Assembly: GCF_901482695.1 (NCBI RefSeq)
Contig: NZ_LR590484.1
Coordinates: forward strand, 1,364,001 to 1,428,000
Source: Sphingobacterium thalpophilum
Lineage (GTDB): Bacteria; Bacteroidota; Bacteroidia; Sphingobacteriales; Sphingobacteriaceae
Length of the DNA stretch: 64,000 bases
Reading direction: 5' to 3'
Made by a program: the position numbers and the translations under genes
Shown: positions 17,981 through 27,506 of the stretch, piece after piece
How the letters are laid out: every line of letters begins with the position of its first letter
Position numbering within the stretch: position 1 is the stretch's first letter
The notes under the pieces: model-generated
The model's database searches: none
Seen by the model: the letters and a program-made list of their open reading frames with translations, nothing else
Told to the model about the DNA's origin: nothing

Positions 17981-20914
17981 TTACAGATCTAGCTTAACGC
18001 CTAAGGAAACTATTGGAGATAATGGCAAGCCGTACCCACTATAGTATCCATTAAAATCTATCAATTCGGGATCAGCTCCTGAAAACTTGGAAATCGTCAA
18101 TAAGTTGGTACCAGATACATACACATACGCTCTCTGAATTGTCTTTATCTTCTCCTTCACACCACTCAATTGAGACAGGTCATAGCCCACCGTTAACGCT
18201 CTCAATTTTAAAAATGAAGCATTTTCCAAAAACAGATCCTGATCTATACGGTAAGCAACAATGGGGCTCCAAGGATTGTAAATCGGATATTTGTTCATAT
18301 CAACATCCTGTTGCCAGTGGAACACTTCCCGGATACCGTCCAAAGAATTGGTATTTTCCGTATTGATGAAATTATACTTATTTGAAGCCCGCTGGTTCAA
18401 TGCTTTATGTCCGAGAGCGAAATACCATTGCATATTCAGATCGAAACCTTTATACTGAAAATAATTTTGAAATGAACCTGTTACCTTTGGCATAGCATGT
18501 CCTTTCAGTATGCGGTCGTCGTCATTAATTTTGAAATCACCATTTTGGTCTTTCCAAACAGGATCGCCAGCAGCAAAATCAACTCCGTCAAACTGCAGTT
18601 TTTGTCCATTTTGCACCGGAATGCTCGCTTCATTATCATATGCCCCTTGATTCTCGTACAACCAAAACTGGTCAATAGCTTCTCCTACCTCAAGCAATCG
18701 ACCATTCACTTTCAACCGTTTACGTCCATCAGGAAGTGATGTCAACTTGTTTTGGTTATAGTTTAGATTTAACGATGTATTCCATTGCAGAGACTCGGGA
18801 TTGGCCAGTAGCTTGGCTGCCAAGCTAAGGTCTACGCCAGTATTTTTTACACTGAGACCGTTAATAATTTGGCCTGAATAACCGTATTCAGCAGGAATAG
18901 GTGAATTAATCAGCTGATTTGCATCTTTCTTTTGGTATAAGGATACTTCAAAATCAATCTTCCGTTCCAATAGTGTTCCGTCAAGAGTCAATTCTGCATG
19001 ATCCGTATATGGCCATTTAATCCCATAGCCTACCCAGCCTTCCGAATAAGGTCTAGATGCGACTGCAAAACCATTATACGACACCAAGGACTTTTCGGAC
19101 CCCCAATTTAAATCAGCCGTATAGTTCGGGCCAATGGCATATTTACTCGTAAACACCGGTTTTCCAATCCTCGCCCAAGCAGCCTTTATCCCCAGATGGT
19201 TAAACAGTCCCGAGTCATCCTCGGAGATCAAATGGTACTTTGCAGCAAATGATGGAGTCATTAACCAACGCGAATCGGGCTGCATGGTTGAGGAGCCGTC
19301 GTAACGTAAAACAGCATTCAAATCAAGGAGATTTTTGTATCTGTAATCGGCGGCCAAATACATTGAATGCAACCGAAAATCTTCTCGATTGTTGTATCGA
19401 TTGACATATAACCCTCCGATTGGAAGCAGATAGTTGCTTTCATTGGGATCGCCTTCGACAACATTAACTTTGATAAAATCATTTGGCCCGTCATACGCAC
19501 GAGCATAATTGTAACGATAAAGATCCTGAGTATAAGATGATCCAAATGCGAGGTTCAACTTATGCTGATCCTGAAATTCCAACTTATAGTCGAGGCGATT
19601 GTTGTACACCAAACGTTGGTTGAAACCGAAATAACCCGACATATAGTTGTTAGTTTCCATCAATGACCCTGGAAAGAATGCCTGTCTTGCACCCTCAGAA
19701 TAATCAATTCCCAAAGAAGTATTAAACTTCAGATTTTTCAGAAAATAAAGATCCAGTGTTACTAAAGAGTTCAAAAAATTAACAGTATTCTTATCCAATG
19801 CGGATCTATAGATGTCCAGATATTGCGCGTACATTTCCTTATTTGGCGAAATTGGGACGGATAGATCGGGGACATAAGAGGCTTCGCCAAATCGATCGCG
19901 TAGACTGCGGTTACGATCTCGCAAACTCCGGCTCGCATTGACTGTTGCGCCGAAATTGAGCCATTTAAACGGAGCCATGTTGACATTGAATAGCGCATTA
20001 TACCTTTCAATATTCGTTTTGTCTGCCGAACTTGCATTTTTTGTATAGGCCCCTACAAAGGAGAAGTTCGCGCGATCGCTGCCCCCACGAATACCAATAC
20101 TCCCACCATAAACAGGAGTAGTTTTATAATATTCCTTATCCCAGTTTGCTGGTCCATAATAATTCACATTAGTCGAATCGCTCAGATAGCCCGGATAGTT
20201 CAAGCGATCGGTAGCAGATCCATATTTACTATAAAATATAGATCTGAACATATTCTCATACTGAGCATTTACGGGAGTTACTATAGGTTTTGTTGCAAGA
20301 CCAACATAGGTATTGATGGAAATTTGGCGTGCGCCATCCTTACCTGGCTTAGTTAATATCCAGATGGCTCCATTAGCAGCTAATGGCCCCAGCTTGGCTA
20401 ATTTAACCGGATCTTTTATCACCTCGACCGATTCGACAGTTGACAAGTCAATACCTGCAAAATTGTCTGTTCCGGGACCAATTCGGTTAAATTGATACTG
20501 CTGGATCGAATAAGCAAAGTTGTTATCCCGTGCGATTGGTATTCCGTTGACAAATACTGCGGGCTGGACATGAACAGCATCTTTGGTTTCAAACAATGGG
20601 GCCCCTAACCCACGAAGCACCATGTTCTTCGGCGTTCCGGGCTCACCTGTCGCTTCTTGCACGTAGAGACCAGCTACCTGCCCTTTTAACAGTTCCGGAA
20701 TACTGATAAGAGGTAGTGTTTCAACGTTTCTTAAACTTACACTGTCTTCGACGTGTTGTTTTTGCAGCAATGATGCTAACCGGCCTTTGAGCAGGCGCTT
20801 GTCAACCTCGTTAAGTTCTGAAGTATCTTGTCTTGAAGTCCAAATATTAAGGTAATTAGCCTTTACATTGGGAATCATTGGGACAAGAAATAAAAAACAA
20901 AATAGTCTTTTCAT
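17981..20914 (-). CDS. SusC/RagA-like TonB-linked transporter without N-terminal regulatory domain
   Basis: First gene of the 12-gene locus and a TonB-dependent outer-membrane transporter. After a signal peptide there is a short linker and then directly the plug (LISIPELLKGQVAGLYVQEATGEPGTPKNMVLRGLG in family terms, residues about 70-105), with no carboxypeptidase-like domain of the kind seen in the second SusC. The barrel follows to VSLGVKLDL at the C terminus. At 977 residues it is shorter than usual SusC. The usual ALYGSRG plug box is altered to LAKLGPLAANGAIWI. It pairs with the SusD at 16442-17959. Confidence 0.9.
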   Translation of the reverse strand: MKRLFCFLFLVPMIPNVKANYLNIWTSRQDTSELNEVDKRLLKGRLASLLQKQHVEDSVSLRNVETLPLISIPELLKGQVAGLYVQEATGEPGTPKNMVLRGLGAPLFETKDAVHVQPAVFVNGIPIARDNNFAYSIQQYQFNRIGPGTDNFAGIDLSTVESVEVIKDPVKLAKLGPLAANGAIWILTKPGKDGARQISINTYVGLATKPIVTPVNAQYENMFRSIFYSKYGSATDRLNYPGYLSDSTNVNYYGPANWDKEYYKTTPVYGGSIGIRGGSDRANFSFVGAYTKNASSADKTNIERYNALFNVNMAPFKWLNFGATVNASRSLRDRNRSLRDRFGEASYVPDLSVPISPNKEMYAQYLDIYRSALDKNTVNFLNSLVTLDLYFLKNLKFNTSLGIDYSEGARQAFFPGSLMETNNYMSGYFGFNQRLVYNNRLDYKLEFQDQHKLNLAFGSSYTQDLYRYNYARAYDGPNDFIKVNVVEGDPNESNYLLPIGGLYVNRYNNREDFRLHSMYLAADYRYKNLLDLNAVLRYDGSSTMQPDSRWLMTPSFAAKYHLISEDDSGLFNHLGIKAAWARIGKPVFTSKYAIGPNYTADLNWGSEKSLVSYNGFAVASRPYSEGWVGYGIKWPYTDHAELTLDGTLLERKIDFEVSLYQKKDANQLINSPIPAEYGYSGQIINGLSVKNTGVDLSLAAKLLANPESLQWNTSLNLNYNQNKLTSLPDGRKRLKVNGRLLEVGEAIDQFWLYENQGAYDNEASIPVQNGQKLQFDGVDFAAGDPVWKDQNGDFKINDDDRILKGHAMPKVTGSFQNYFQYKGFDLNMQWYFALGHKALNQRASNKYNFINTENTNSLDGIREVFHWQQDVDMNKYPIYNPWSPIVAYRIDQDLFLENASFLKLRALTVGYDLSQLSGVKEKIKTIQRAYVYVSGTNLLTISKFSGADPELIDFNGYYSGYGLPLSPIVSLGVKLDL

Positions 20915-21077
20915 TCGATTTATGTCTTAGGCATTAAAAAATTGGTACTATTCGGCTAGTAAATACTTGTCGTCTCGGCTTCAATAAAAGTTGGACCCAA
21001 AGTCCTTGTAATAATTGATTGTATGTAGCAATGATAGAATAATATTCCTAAAGTCATACATAATGAAAACCACGAAA

Positions 21078-21093
21078 TCGATTGCGCAATCGA
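21078..21093. promoter_or_regulatory. 16-bp perfect palindrome, candidate operator
   Basis: TCGATTGCGCAATCGA is a perfect 16-base palindrome. It lies about 165 bases upstream of the first SusC start codon and one base from a second palindrome. It is a plausible dimer-binding site for the unknown regulator of the locus. Confidence 0.5.
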
Positions 21094-21094
21094 A

Positions 21095-21106
21095 GCAAAC
21101 GTTTGC
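21095..21106. promoter_or_regulatory. LacI/GalR-like operator candidate
   Basis: GCAAACGTTTGC is a perfect 12-base palindrome with a central CG flanked by AAA/TTT, the core pattern of LacI/GalR-family operators. No LacI-type gene is present in the window, so the regulator would act from elsewhere. Confidence 0.5.
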
Positions 21107-21319
21107 ATAATCTGGCGACATTTGCAATCTCGGCGGATCGTTTTATAATATTCTTAAAGAAGTTTAACACATCTGAATATTTAATTAAAAATGTGCGAAC
21201 ATTTAAATAATTATTTTGGAAGCTTATTTGCGTGAAACCGCAGATGGGAAAGCAGGCTTTTGAAATAAGAGAACACTTTTAAGAAGGTCCTTGTAGGTCT
21301 AACAATCGGCGTAAAACAC

Positions 21320-21354
21320 AAAGCTCCGAGTGGACTATTCCCCTCAGAGCTTTT
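21320..21354 (-). terminator. Intrinsic terminator after lepB
   Basis: AAAGCTC-C-GAG pairs with CTC-A-GAGCTTT around a 12-base loop (one mismatch). On the minus strand the stem is followed by TGTGTTTTA. It lies about 80 bases past the lepB stop and separates it from the SusC/SusD locus. Confidence 0.65.
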
Positions 21355-21435
21355 CAACAAAGTGATTTTTGATCAGCAGTCAGCCGGATATTTTCAAGTG
21401 AAAATGGTTACTCACCGAAACTCAAAAACAAATTT

Positions 21436-23031
21436 CTAATTGATCCCTTTAAAAATCCGGTTCCAGCGTATTTTAGAAAGTCCTCTTCCATCCGCATTCC
21501 AGCTCATCCAGGTAAACAGGGCCTTGCCGACGATATGGTCTTCAGGTACAAATCCCCAGTCTCTTGCATCCAGCGAATTGTGTCTATTATCCCCCATCAT
21601 CCAATAATAGTCCATCTTAAACGTATAGGAGTCTGCTTTTTTTCCGTTGAGGTATAGGCCATCCGTTCGGTTTTCCAAAACGTTGTGTTCGTACACACGT
21701 ATAGCGCGTTCATAAAGAGGCAATGTCTGGGCATTAAGCGGTACTTTCATACCTTTACGCGGAATGACAAAGGGGCCAAAGTTATCGTAGTTCCATTTAT
21801 ATTGTGGATCGTTGGGGAAGGTATTGATTTCAGTCTCTCCCGGTGCACGCAGGTTCACCTGCATCGATTTGACATTAGACCAGGATTTAACCATCTGCGC
21901 CTGTTCAGCTGTCAGAAAAATAATATATACACCGGGCTGGATCTGATGAGTCTCTATTCCCATATCTCTGAGACGCTGTTCGTCCAGACCTGTACCGTCC
22001 GTTACAACAGTATAATCCATCTGGCTTTCGGGAGCAACAAAACCGGGCTGGTCGTTGACATAGAGAACAGCATTTTTCATGCTTATTTTGTCACCAGGCA
22101 TTCCCACGCAGCGCTTGATCAAATGTTCGCGTTTATCCACAGGCCGTGTCTGGATCGTATATTGCCGATGCACGGCATCGACGCCCATCCGACGGACCAG
22201 ATCGTAGTAGGTCTCATCTGGATTTTCCACCGCCACGGTGTCTCCTGCCGGCGCATTAAATACAATCACATCATTGCGTTTGATCTGCTGAAAGCCCGGA
22301 AGACGTTTATAGGGAATTTTGATGAGTTCCGAAAAAGCTTTCCCCCCTATGAGCGGCATGGTGTGGTGTGCAAAAGGGAAAGCAATGGGTGTATTGGGGA
22401 TGCGGGGCCCATAATTCAGCTTGCTGACAAACAGATAATCTCCGATCAGCAGGGTCTGCTGCATGGAGCCCGAAGGGATCATAAATGCTTCCAGCAAAAA
22501 TCCACGAATCAGGGTTGCTGCCACCGTCGCAAACACAATGGCGTCCGCCCACTCACGTACCATGGATTTCTTATAAGGATACTTCATCTTAAACTCCTGA
22601 TACGATTGCTGGAGTAGGACGAGCTGCTCTTTTTGTGACAACACTTTTCCTTCCGAACGTGCCGTTTCGAGATTTTTAGCATATAATCCGTTCAGAAAAC
22701 GGACATTTTTGTCCCTTCCCCATAGCGGCAATACAACAAAGGGCAGCAACACCGCAGCACAGTTTTCCCAAAATCTTCGCTTGCCGAAGCAATGGATAAA
22801 ATCCAGGTAAAGGTTGTAGAAGACAAACACATTTACTATAGGAATTAACAGCAGGGCGACATACCAAACCGGCCGGCCCGTGATCTGCGCCTGAACCCAT
22901 TGGCTATAGACCGGCACAATAGCCTCCCAGCCGCGACGGCCAGCTTTTTCAAACAGAAGCCAAAGCCCATAGGCCGATAGCATGATTAGAACAGTAGAAA
23001 CAATAAGCATGTGATGTTGATTTAATTGCAA
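21436..23031 (-). CDS. lepB: Signal peptidase I
   Basis: Membrane-bound leader peptidase (family S26) that removes signal peptides of exported proteins. The catalytic serine is in PSGSM (Ser about 189) and the lysine in HLIKRCVGMPGD (about 308); the closing box MGDNRHNSLDARDWG is intact. It is longer (531 residues) than classical enzymes: an N-terminal part with three hydrophobic segments precedes the catalytic domain, and a large insertion separates the lysine box from the GDNR box, as in other Bacteroidota. It follows the gene at 23046-23780 after 14 bases, so the two are probably co-transcribed. Confidence 0.93.
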   Translation of the reverse strand: MQLNQHHMLIVSTVLIMLSAYGLWLLFEKAGRRGWEAIVPVYSQWVQAQITGRPVWYVALLLIPIVNVFVFYNLYLDFIHCFGKRRFWENCAAVLLPFVVLPLWGRDKNVRFLNGLYAKNLETARSEGKVLSQKEQLVLLQQSYQEFKMKYPYKKSMVREWADAIVFATVAATLIRGFLLEAFMIPSGSMQQTLLIGDYLFVSKLNYGPRIPNTPIAFPFAHHTMPLIGGKAFSELIKIPYKRLPGFQQIKRNDVIVFNAPAGDTVAVENPDETYYDLVRRMGVDAVHRQYTIQTRPVDKREHLIKRCVGMPGDKISMKNAVLYVNDQPGFVAPESQMDYTVVTDGTGLDEQRLRDMGIETHQIQPGVYIIFLTAEQAQMVKSWSNVKSMQVNLRAPGETEINTFPNDPQYKWNYDNFGPFVIPRKGMKVPLNAQTLPLYERAIRVYEHNVLENRTDGLYLNGKKADSYTFKMDYYWMMGDNRHNSLDARDWGFVPEDHIVGKALFTWMSWNADGRGLSKIRWNRIFKGIN

Positions 23032-23045
23032 AGCCCACGGGCCTG

Positions 23046-23780
23046 TTAGTAGATAAAGCGTTTGTCGGCTTCTTGCGCCGATTGCTTGGCGCGTTGCAGC
23101 TCATTGTACCGCATGATATATTTTATAAACAGGTCATAATTGTATTTTTTCTCTTTTTCGAACTCAGCAAACAATTCCGGTTCGTCATTGATCAACCGTC
23201 CCAATGTGACGGTACGTTTCTTTTTACTATTGCTAAACAGACCGTTGGTATTACTGTTAATTTCAATGACCTCTCCGGTTGCTTTTTTTAAGGCATAGGC
23301 ATACTTGGTTTTACTGAACCCTACGCCCATCACGGTACCTGAACCCCCGCTTCCAAACATGATGCCCCCGCCCCCGCCGAAATGAAGTTCTGAGACATAA
23401 TAAGCCATAATTTCGCCATCGACCAATACCTCAGCGAAAGTAGGTTCGAGGTCAGCAGCACGGCTCAGCTGGTACATCTGTGGTGAGGTGCCCGGCACGG
23501 GTTCCAGCCCATTTTCCACGTACGATGGCGCATATACTTTCTGTTTCGCTTCCCAATATGCACGAAAGACCTGGTCGGGAGCAAAGGTCACCTTCTCCTT
23601 TTGCTCACTTTCAAATTTGAGTTTACGATCTTTTACGGAGGAAATCTTCCCATAAAGAGTATCCCCACTCATCAGTACCAAATAGTCTAATTTCTTTTGA
23701 TCTTTCTGAGCGTAAAGCGTCATCGCGGACAAGAGGAAAAACAGGATGACAATTGTAGATAAAACGGATAAAACTTTCAT
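23046..23780 (-). CDS. Secreted protein of unknown function
   Basis: Not recognised as a named family. An N-terminal signal peptide ends in LYAQ; the mature part begins with a short beta domain (LDYLVLMSGDTLYGKISSVK) typical of small secreted Bacteroidota proteins, has a Gly-rich run (HFGGGGGIMFGSGGSG) in the middle and a charged helical C terminus. The start at 23780 (MKVLSVL) puts the signal peptide first; an in-frame Met at 23813 is less likely. It is upstream of lepB in the same operon. Confidence 0.7.
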   Translation of the reverse strand: MKVLSVLSTIVILFFLLSAMTLYAQKDQKKLDYLVLMSGDTLYGKISSVKDRKLKFESEQKEKVTFAPDQVFRAYWEAKQKVYAPSYVENGLEPVPGTSPQMYQLSRAADLEPTFAEVLVDGEIMAYYVSELHFGGGGGIMFGSGGSGTVMGVGFSKTKYAYALKKATGEVIEINSNTNGLFSNSKKKRTVTLGRLINDEPELFAEFEKEKKYNYDLFIKYIMRYNELQRAKQSAQEADKRFIY

Positions 23781-23975
23781 TCGGATAACTATATTAAACA
23801 ACGATAAACCCATATCACTAAGCTATTTAGTCCTTCGATTACAGGTTCTTGCTGGCTTTATGCATATAAAGCTACATAAAAATATAAGAATGCAGGACAA
23901 GAAGCGCCGCTTTAACATTTCGTTTACATCTCTATCATCATCCAGTAAAATTTCATTCGGTCAATAAACACAAAA

Positions 23976-24007
23976 AAAGAAGCCGTATCTGCTGACACGG
24001 CTTCTTT
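23976..24007 (-). terminator. Intrinsic terminator of the 24028-24498 gene
   Basis: An 11-base perfect stem AAAGAAGCCGT/ACGGCTTCTTT with a 10-base loop. On the minus strand it is followed by an uninterrupted T-run (complement of the A-run at 23972-23978). Confidence 0.9.
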
Positions 24008-24027
24008 ACAACGGATGAAAGGGTCAT

Positions 24028-24498
24028 CTATCCTTTATATTTACTTTCAAATTCAGTTGACGCTTTATTTACCCCATTACTCATGTTTTCAAACGCTTTG
24101 TTGATATTGTCGAGCAATGCCGATTCCGCTGCCGGATCTGCTGTATTTTTCTTGCGCAATTCGATCAGTTTCGGATAGTCTTCCGTGACGATTTTTTTAT
24201 AACCATTCAACCCATCAAGCACCGCTTTCTGGAAAGTTGCATCCCCTTTAAAATCGCCCAGGTCTTCTACTTTCCTGATATCCTCGTTCAGCGCTTTTTC
24301 CCATGTTGTACGTACCTCTTCTGCTTTTGCATAATCCGAAGCATTCATGGCTGCGTTCATATCCGTAATATGTTTTTCACTTCCATTAATGACGGTAATA
24401 ATTGAATTGTTGTACGCCGCCGGGTCCTTTGTTCCGCCACAACTTGACATCGACAGCACCGCTGCGGTCATGATGCCTGTAATAACTTTTTTGATCAT
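24028..24498 (-). CDS. Small helical lipoprotein, LIC11966-like
   Basis: A 156-residue lipoprotein with lipobox SMSSC near residue 20. The mature part is almost wholly alpha-helical and charged (HITDMNAAMNASDYAKAEEV, FENMSNGVNKASTEFESK), resembling the small helical-bundle surface lipoproteins called LIC11966 family; that name is tentative. It is monocistronic, with its own promoter candidate upstream and a strong terminator downstream. Confidence 0.7.
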   Translation of the reverse strand: MIKKVITGIMTAAVLSMSSCGGTKDPAAYNNSIITVINGSEKHITDMNAAMNASDYAKAEEVRTTWEKALNEDIRKVEDLGDFKGDATFQKAVLDGLNGYKKIVTEDYPKLIELRKKNTADPAAESALLDNINKAFENMSNGVNKASTEFESKYKG

Positions 24499-24571
24499 CG
24501 TTGATATTGTTTAATTTAATAAGTATTATTCTTCGCAAGTTCAATTCACCACTTTTCCCCAGCTCCCTATG

Positions 24572-24579
24572 CAAAGATA
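24572..24579 (-). promoter_or_regulatory. -7 promoter box for the small lipoprotein gene
   Basis: TATCTTTG on the minus strand (24579 to 24572) matches the Bacteroidota TAnnTTTG box, about 75 bases before the 24498 start. A good -33 TTG was not found at the usual distance. Confidence 0.45.
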
Positions 24580-24634
24580 CTCCCCTAATAATCACCTCCC
24601 TATCGCTGAAATCAGGGATTTAATTACAGGTCGG

Positions 24635-25696
24635 TCAGGCCATGTTCAACTGTTTCCGGAAGTTATTATTTCCATTTCGCTGATCGAAACGCTGGGCCAG
24701 CTCTTCGGCCAGCCTGCGGTAATGTGCAGCGATTTCCTTTGCTTGGTACTGCTGTCTTCCCTGAAAAAGATTGTGCGATTCTTTTAGCTCGAGATCAAAC
24801 AGCTCTTCTGGATCAAATTGACGCATTGCTTCCTCCATATGGCAGGCTAGCTGGAACATCCGTCTGTTATCGGGGCCATCGGCCCAAGGCAGATACCTTT
24901 CGATCCATTCTTTGGCCTTCGGCAGATCAGTATAGGAAAAATAAGTCGCCAGTTTAATAGCTGATAGCAATATCGAAGAATCTCTTTCCTTCTTATAGAT
25001 TTCTTGTTCGGCTTGCTGGGCCATTTGCAGAGCTTTTTCCATGTCGCCGTTCCTATATCCCTCATAAGCTAGGTTTACAGTTGTACGCAAAGGCACATGT
25101 GCACAGGTAAATTGCTTTTCCACTAAAGGCAGTGCCTTTTCGGTTGCCGCCGCATAGCCGCTTTTTAATAAGGCTGCAGAGACTTCAGCATCCATCTCGC
25201 AGGCTTCACAGTCGCTCATATCGTCACGCTGCGACGCTTTTACTTTTTGCAGGGCCAGCTCCACAGCATCAAGATCACGCTGTGCCAGCGCATCGCTCAG
25301 TTCCTCATTGTGTATAGCCCGTCTGCCATAACCATTGCGGAGCAGCCGCATCTCAAAATCCGATAATGCAGCATCAATCTGCTCACGGCTGACTTCGGGA
25401 TTATCGTATAACTCAGACATCATCCACTTATACTGCCATAAAAAATCTTCCTCACTAAAAAGATCCGGATTTTCATCGTAGGCCTGCAGTACCCAGGCGA
25501 AAGCAGGCAGCGACTCGGTCGAATATGCCAGGTCAATCTCCTCATTGATCAGTTCGAGCCGTAGTTCATAGCCCCATTCGATATCCTCGTTTTCATCAGC
25601 AATACGGATTGCCTGGGTCAATAAATTAACTTTTTCCAGTGTATTGTCAATACGGTCTATTTGATTCCGTAATTTCTGTATTTTAAGTGTATACAT
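24635..25696 (-). CDS. Helical-repeat (TPR-like) protein of the Hsp90-like operon
   Basis: A cytoplasmic, almost entirely alpha-helical protein with no signal peptide. Paired-helix segments such as AYEGYRNGDMEKALQMAQQAEQ resemble tetratricopeptide repeats. A short DCEACEMD motif near residue 167 may bind metal or be redox-active. It is the third gene of an operon, 16 bases after the Hsp90-like gene. TPR proteins are known partners of Hsp90 in eukaryotes, so a co-chaperone or client-adaptor role is an attractive inference, not shown. Exact function unknown. Confidence 0.75.
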   Translation of the reverse strand: MYTLKIQKLRNQIDRIDNTLEKVNLLTQAIRIADENEDIEWGYELRLELINEEIDLAYSTESLPAFAWVLQAYDENPDLFSEEDFLWQYKWMMSELYDNPEVSREQIDAALSDFEMRLLRNGYGRRAIHNEELSDALAQRDLDAVELALQKVKASQRDDMSDCEACEMDAEVSAALLKSGYAAATEKALPLVEKQFTCAHVPLRTTVNLAYEGYRNGDMEKALQMAQQAEQEIYKKERDSSILLSAIKLATYFSYTDLPKAKEWIERYLPWADGPDNRRMFQLACHMEEAMRQFDPEELFDLELKESHNLFQGRQQYQAKEIAAHYRRLAEELAQRFDQRNGNNNFRKQLNMA

Positions 25697-25712
25697 ATGG
25701 TTTCGTTACTTC

Positions 25713-27500
25713 TTAAAGATTCACAAAATTATCCAATCCCATGACGATCAAATTTTTCAGCGCATCGTTCATGACTTTCATTTCCCGGTCCTGCACTGGG
25801 TATTTCCCCAAGATCAATGCCTGTACATAGAGGACTTCTATTACCGAGCGCAACAGATAAGGATCTTTAATTTCCAGAATACTGTTGACCAGTCCATTAT
25901 CCACATTGAGACATAGTGTGTTCTTGACTTTGTGTTTTGGGGCCGACTGCAGCACACGTGCGAAGGGATTGGCATTATCTTTCAACTGGCTGATCGTCTG
26001 CTGTACATTGTTCTGATCCATCTTGGTGAATATTGCCGGTGTATCCACCGGCTTAAATCTTCGGATTTCCAAGGTACAGGTATAATCGTCGAGGATTTTC
26101 TGGACGCGGGTGGCGAAAGCTTCGTACTGACCCGCTTCCTCTTCCTCGAGAGCTTGAAAAGTCCCCAACAACTGTCCCGGCGACATCTCCGTGATCCTGT
26201 ACTGGGGATAACGCTGCTTTATTTTGCGCAACAACTCTGTATCAAACGTATAGGAAGCATTGACAAGTAGCATGCCCTGGGTATCCGCCATACGGTCAAT
26301 TTGCTTAAAGTCTTCAAAGTCGGCGCAATAATGTACCTGTTGCTGCTGATCGATGATATTCTGAAAGCTTCGTTGTCCACGATTGGTCTCAAACGGGATA
26401 TCTGCCAGAAAGATGTCCAGAAAATCAGCATCCTCCAGTGCAAAAGCTTTCAGATGCAGGTAATGTGTCTGGATAATGCGTTGATATACCTCAAAATCGA
26501 TCTTCTTTACCTGCTGCAAATAAGTCTTCAACAGTACGGCAATCTCTTTGCGGGCTTGGCGCAGGAGATCATTCTTCATCAGCGACTCCCGGGAAGCCGT
26601 CGCACTGAGCTCCTCCGTGTTGACCAGCATCCGCACAAAAAAGGCCCAATTGGGTAGCAGGGACTGATCTTCCTCCGACAGAAACATACGTCTCAGATAG
26701 ATTCGGTGACGCTGCTTGCTGCTAAACTGCGTGCGGAAGGGCAGAATATACAGCACACCCTTTGCCTTTCCTGCCGTCGTTTCGAAAGGAATGGCGTCCA
26801 GAAAGTTCACATGAAAAATATCTTTGCCTATTGCCAGCAGCTCCTCTTTGTCTACGGAAGATGATAGCCATCTGGGCTGGTCCTCGTGGATAATTTTTTC
26901 AGTCTTCCCGACCTGCAGCGCGATGCGCTCACGTAAGGCGTCGCCATAATACCGGATCTTCTTTTCAAAATAATCGGGATCGAAGATGTATTTATATTGC
27001 TTTTTGGGTGTCAAAATAACACGGGTACCGATCGGCATATCCTCTTGCATCCGTTCGATTTTATAATCACCTGCGGCATGGGCTGTCCATCGCAGCGGGA
27101 TCTGCTCACGGGCTGACTTGGTTTCCACAACAATTTCGTCGCTCACGACAAAGCAGGACAGCAACCCGATACCAAACTTGCCTATAAAATCTTTGGCATC
27201 CTGGATATCCTTGCTTTTGGAGCTCTCGCCAATCACCGATAAAAATTGGTGGATATCTGCCTCTTTAAGACCTATACCATTATCCTCAAAGATGAATTTC
27301 GGCCGGTCCCGGTCCGGTAAGGCAATCGTGACTTTTCCTTGATGATCCTGATCCAGGTGTTTGAGTGCCGTGATGGCATCCACTGCATTTTGCAGTAGCT
27401 CACGGACGAACGTATTGGGATCGCTATAGAGATGCTCGGAGAGCAATGCGATCATACCTTTTAAATTTACTTGAAACTGATATGATTTTTTTGCTGTCAT
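25713..27500 (-). CDS. Hsp90-like (HtpG-related) GHKL ATPase
   Basis: Hsp90-family protein with an intact nucleotide site: N-box ELLQNAVDA (about residues 34-42), EDNGIGL (72-78) and GKFGIGLLSCF (107-117). A middle domain with a catalytic-loop-like region (SATASRESLMKNDLLR) follows. It is 595 residues, a little shorter than HtpG, and differs in the C-terminal third. No signal peptide; cytoplasmic. It lies between the Sel1-repeat gene (6 bases upstream) and the helical-repeat gene (16 bases downstream). The linkage suggests a dedicated chaperone module rather than the general HtpG. Family is certain; role is unknown. Confidence 0.9.
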   Translation of the reverse strand: MTAKKSYQFQVNLKGMIALLSEHLYSDPNTFVRELLQNAVDAITALKHLDQDHQGKVTIALPDRDRPKFIFEDNGIGLKEADIHQFLSVIGESSKSKDIQDAKDFIGKFGIGLLSCFVVSDEIVVETKSAREQIPLRWTAHAAGDYKIERMQEDMPIGTRVILTPKKQYKYIFDPDYFEKKIRYYGDALRERIALQVGKTEKIIHEDQPRWLSSSVDKEELLAIGKDIFHVNFLDAIPFETTAGKAKGVLYILPFRTQFSSKQRHRIYLRRMFLSEEDQSLLPNWAFFVRMLVNTEELSATASRESLMKNDLLRQARKEIAVLLKTYLQQVKKIDFEVYQRIIQTHYLHLKAFALEDADFLDIFLADIPFETNRGQRSFQNIIDQQQQVHYCADFEDFKQIDRMADTQGMLLVNASYTFDTELLRKIKQRYPQYRITEMSPGQLLGTFQALEEEEAGQYEAFATRVQKILDDYTCTLEIRRFKPVDTPAIFTKMDQNNVQQTISQLKDNANPFARVLQSAPKHKVKNTLCLNVDNGLVNSILEIKDPYLLRSVIEVLYVQALILGKYPVQDREMKVMNDALKNLIVMGLDNFVNL

Positions 27501-27506
27501 AGTGAG

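Larger units (their letters stand above)
20915..21319. promoter_or_regulatory. Upstream regulatory region of the SusC/SusD locus
   Basis: This 405-base stretch holds no gene. Its main features are two adjacent palindromes (21078-21106). No clean TAnnTTTG promoter was found on the minus strand; the nearest match is TATCATTG at 21036-21029, without a good -33 element. Confidence 0.5.

Noticed and set aside
20915..21078. TATCATTG at 21036-21029 as the promoter of the SusC/SusD locus
   Set aside because: One mismatch to TAnnTTTG and no TTG at 19-21 bases; not strong enough to list as a promoter.
21685..22617. 310-codon open frame on the plus strand opposite lepB
   Set aside because: It lies fully inside a well supported signal peptidase gene and shows no domain or ribosome binding site.
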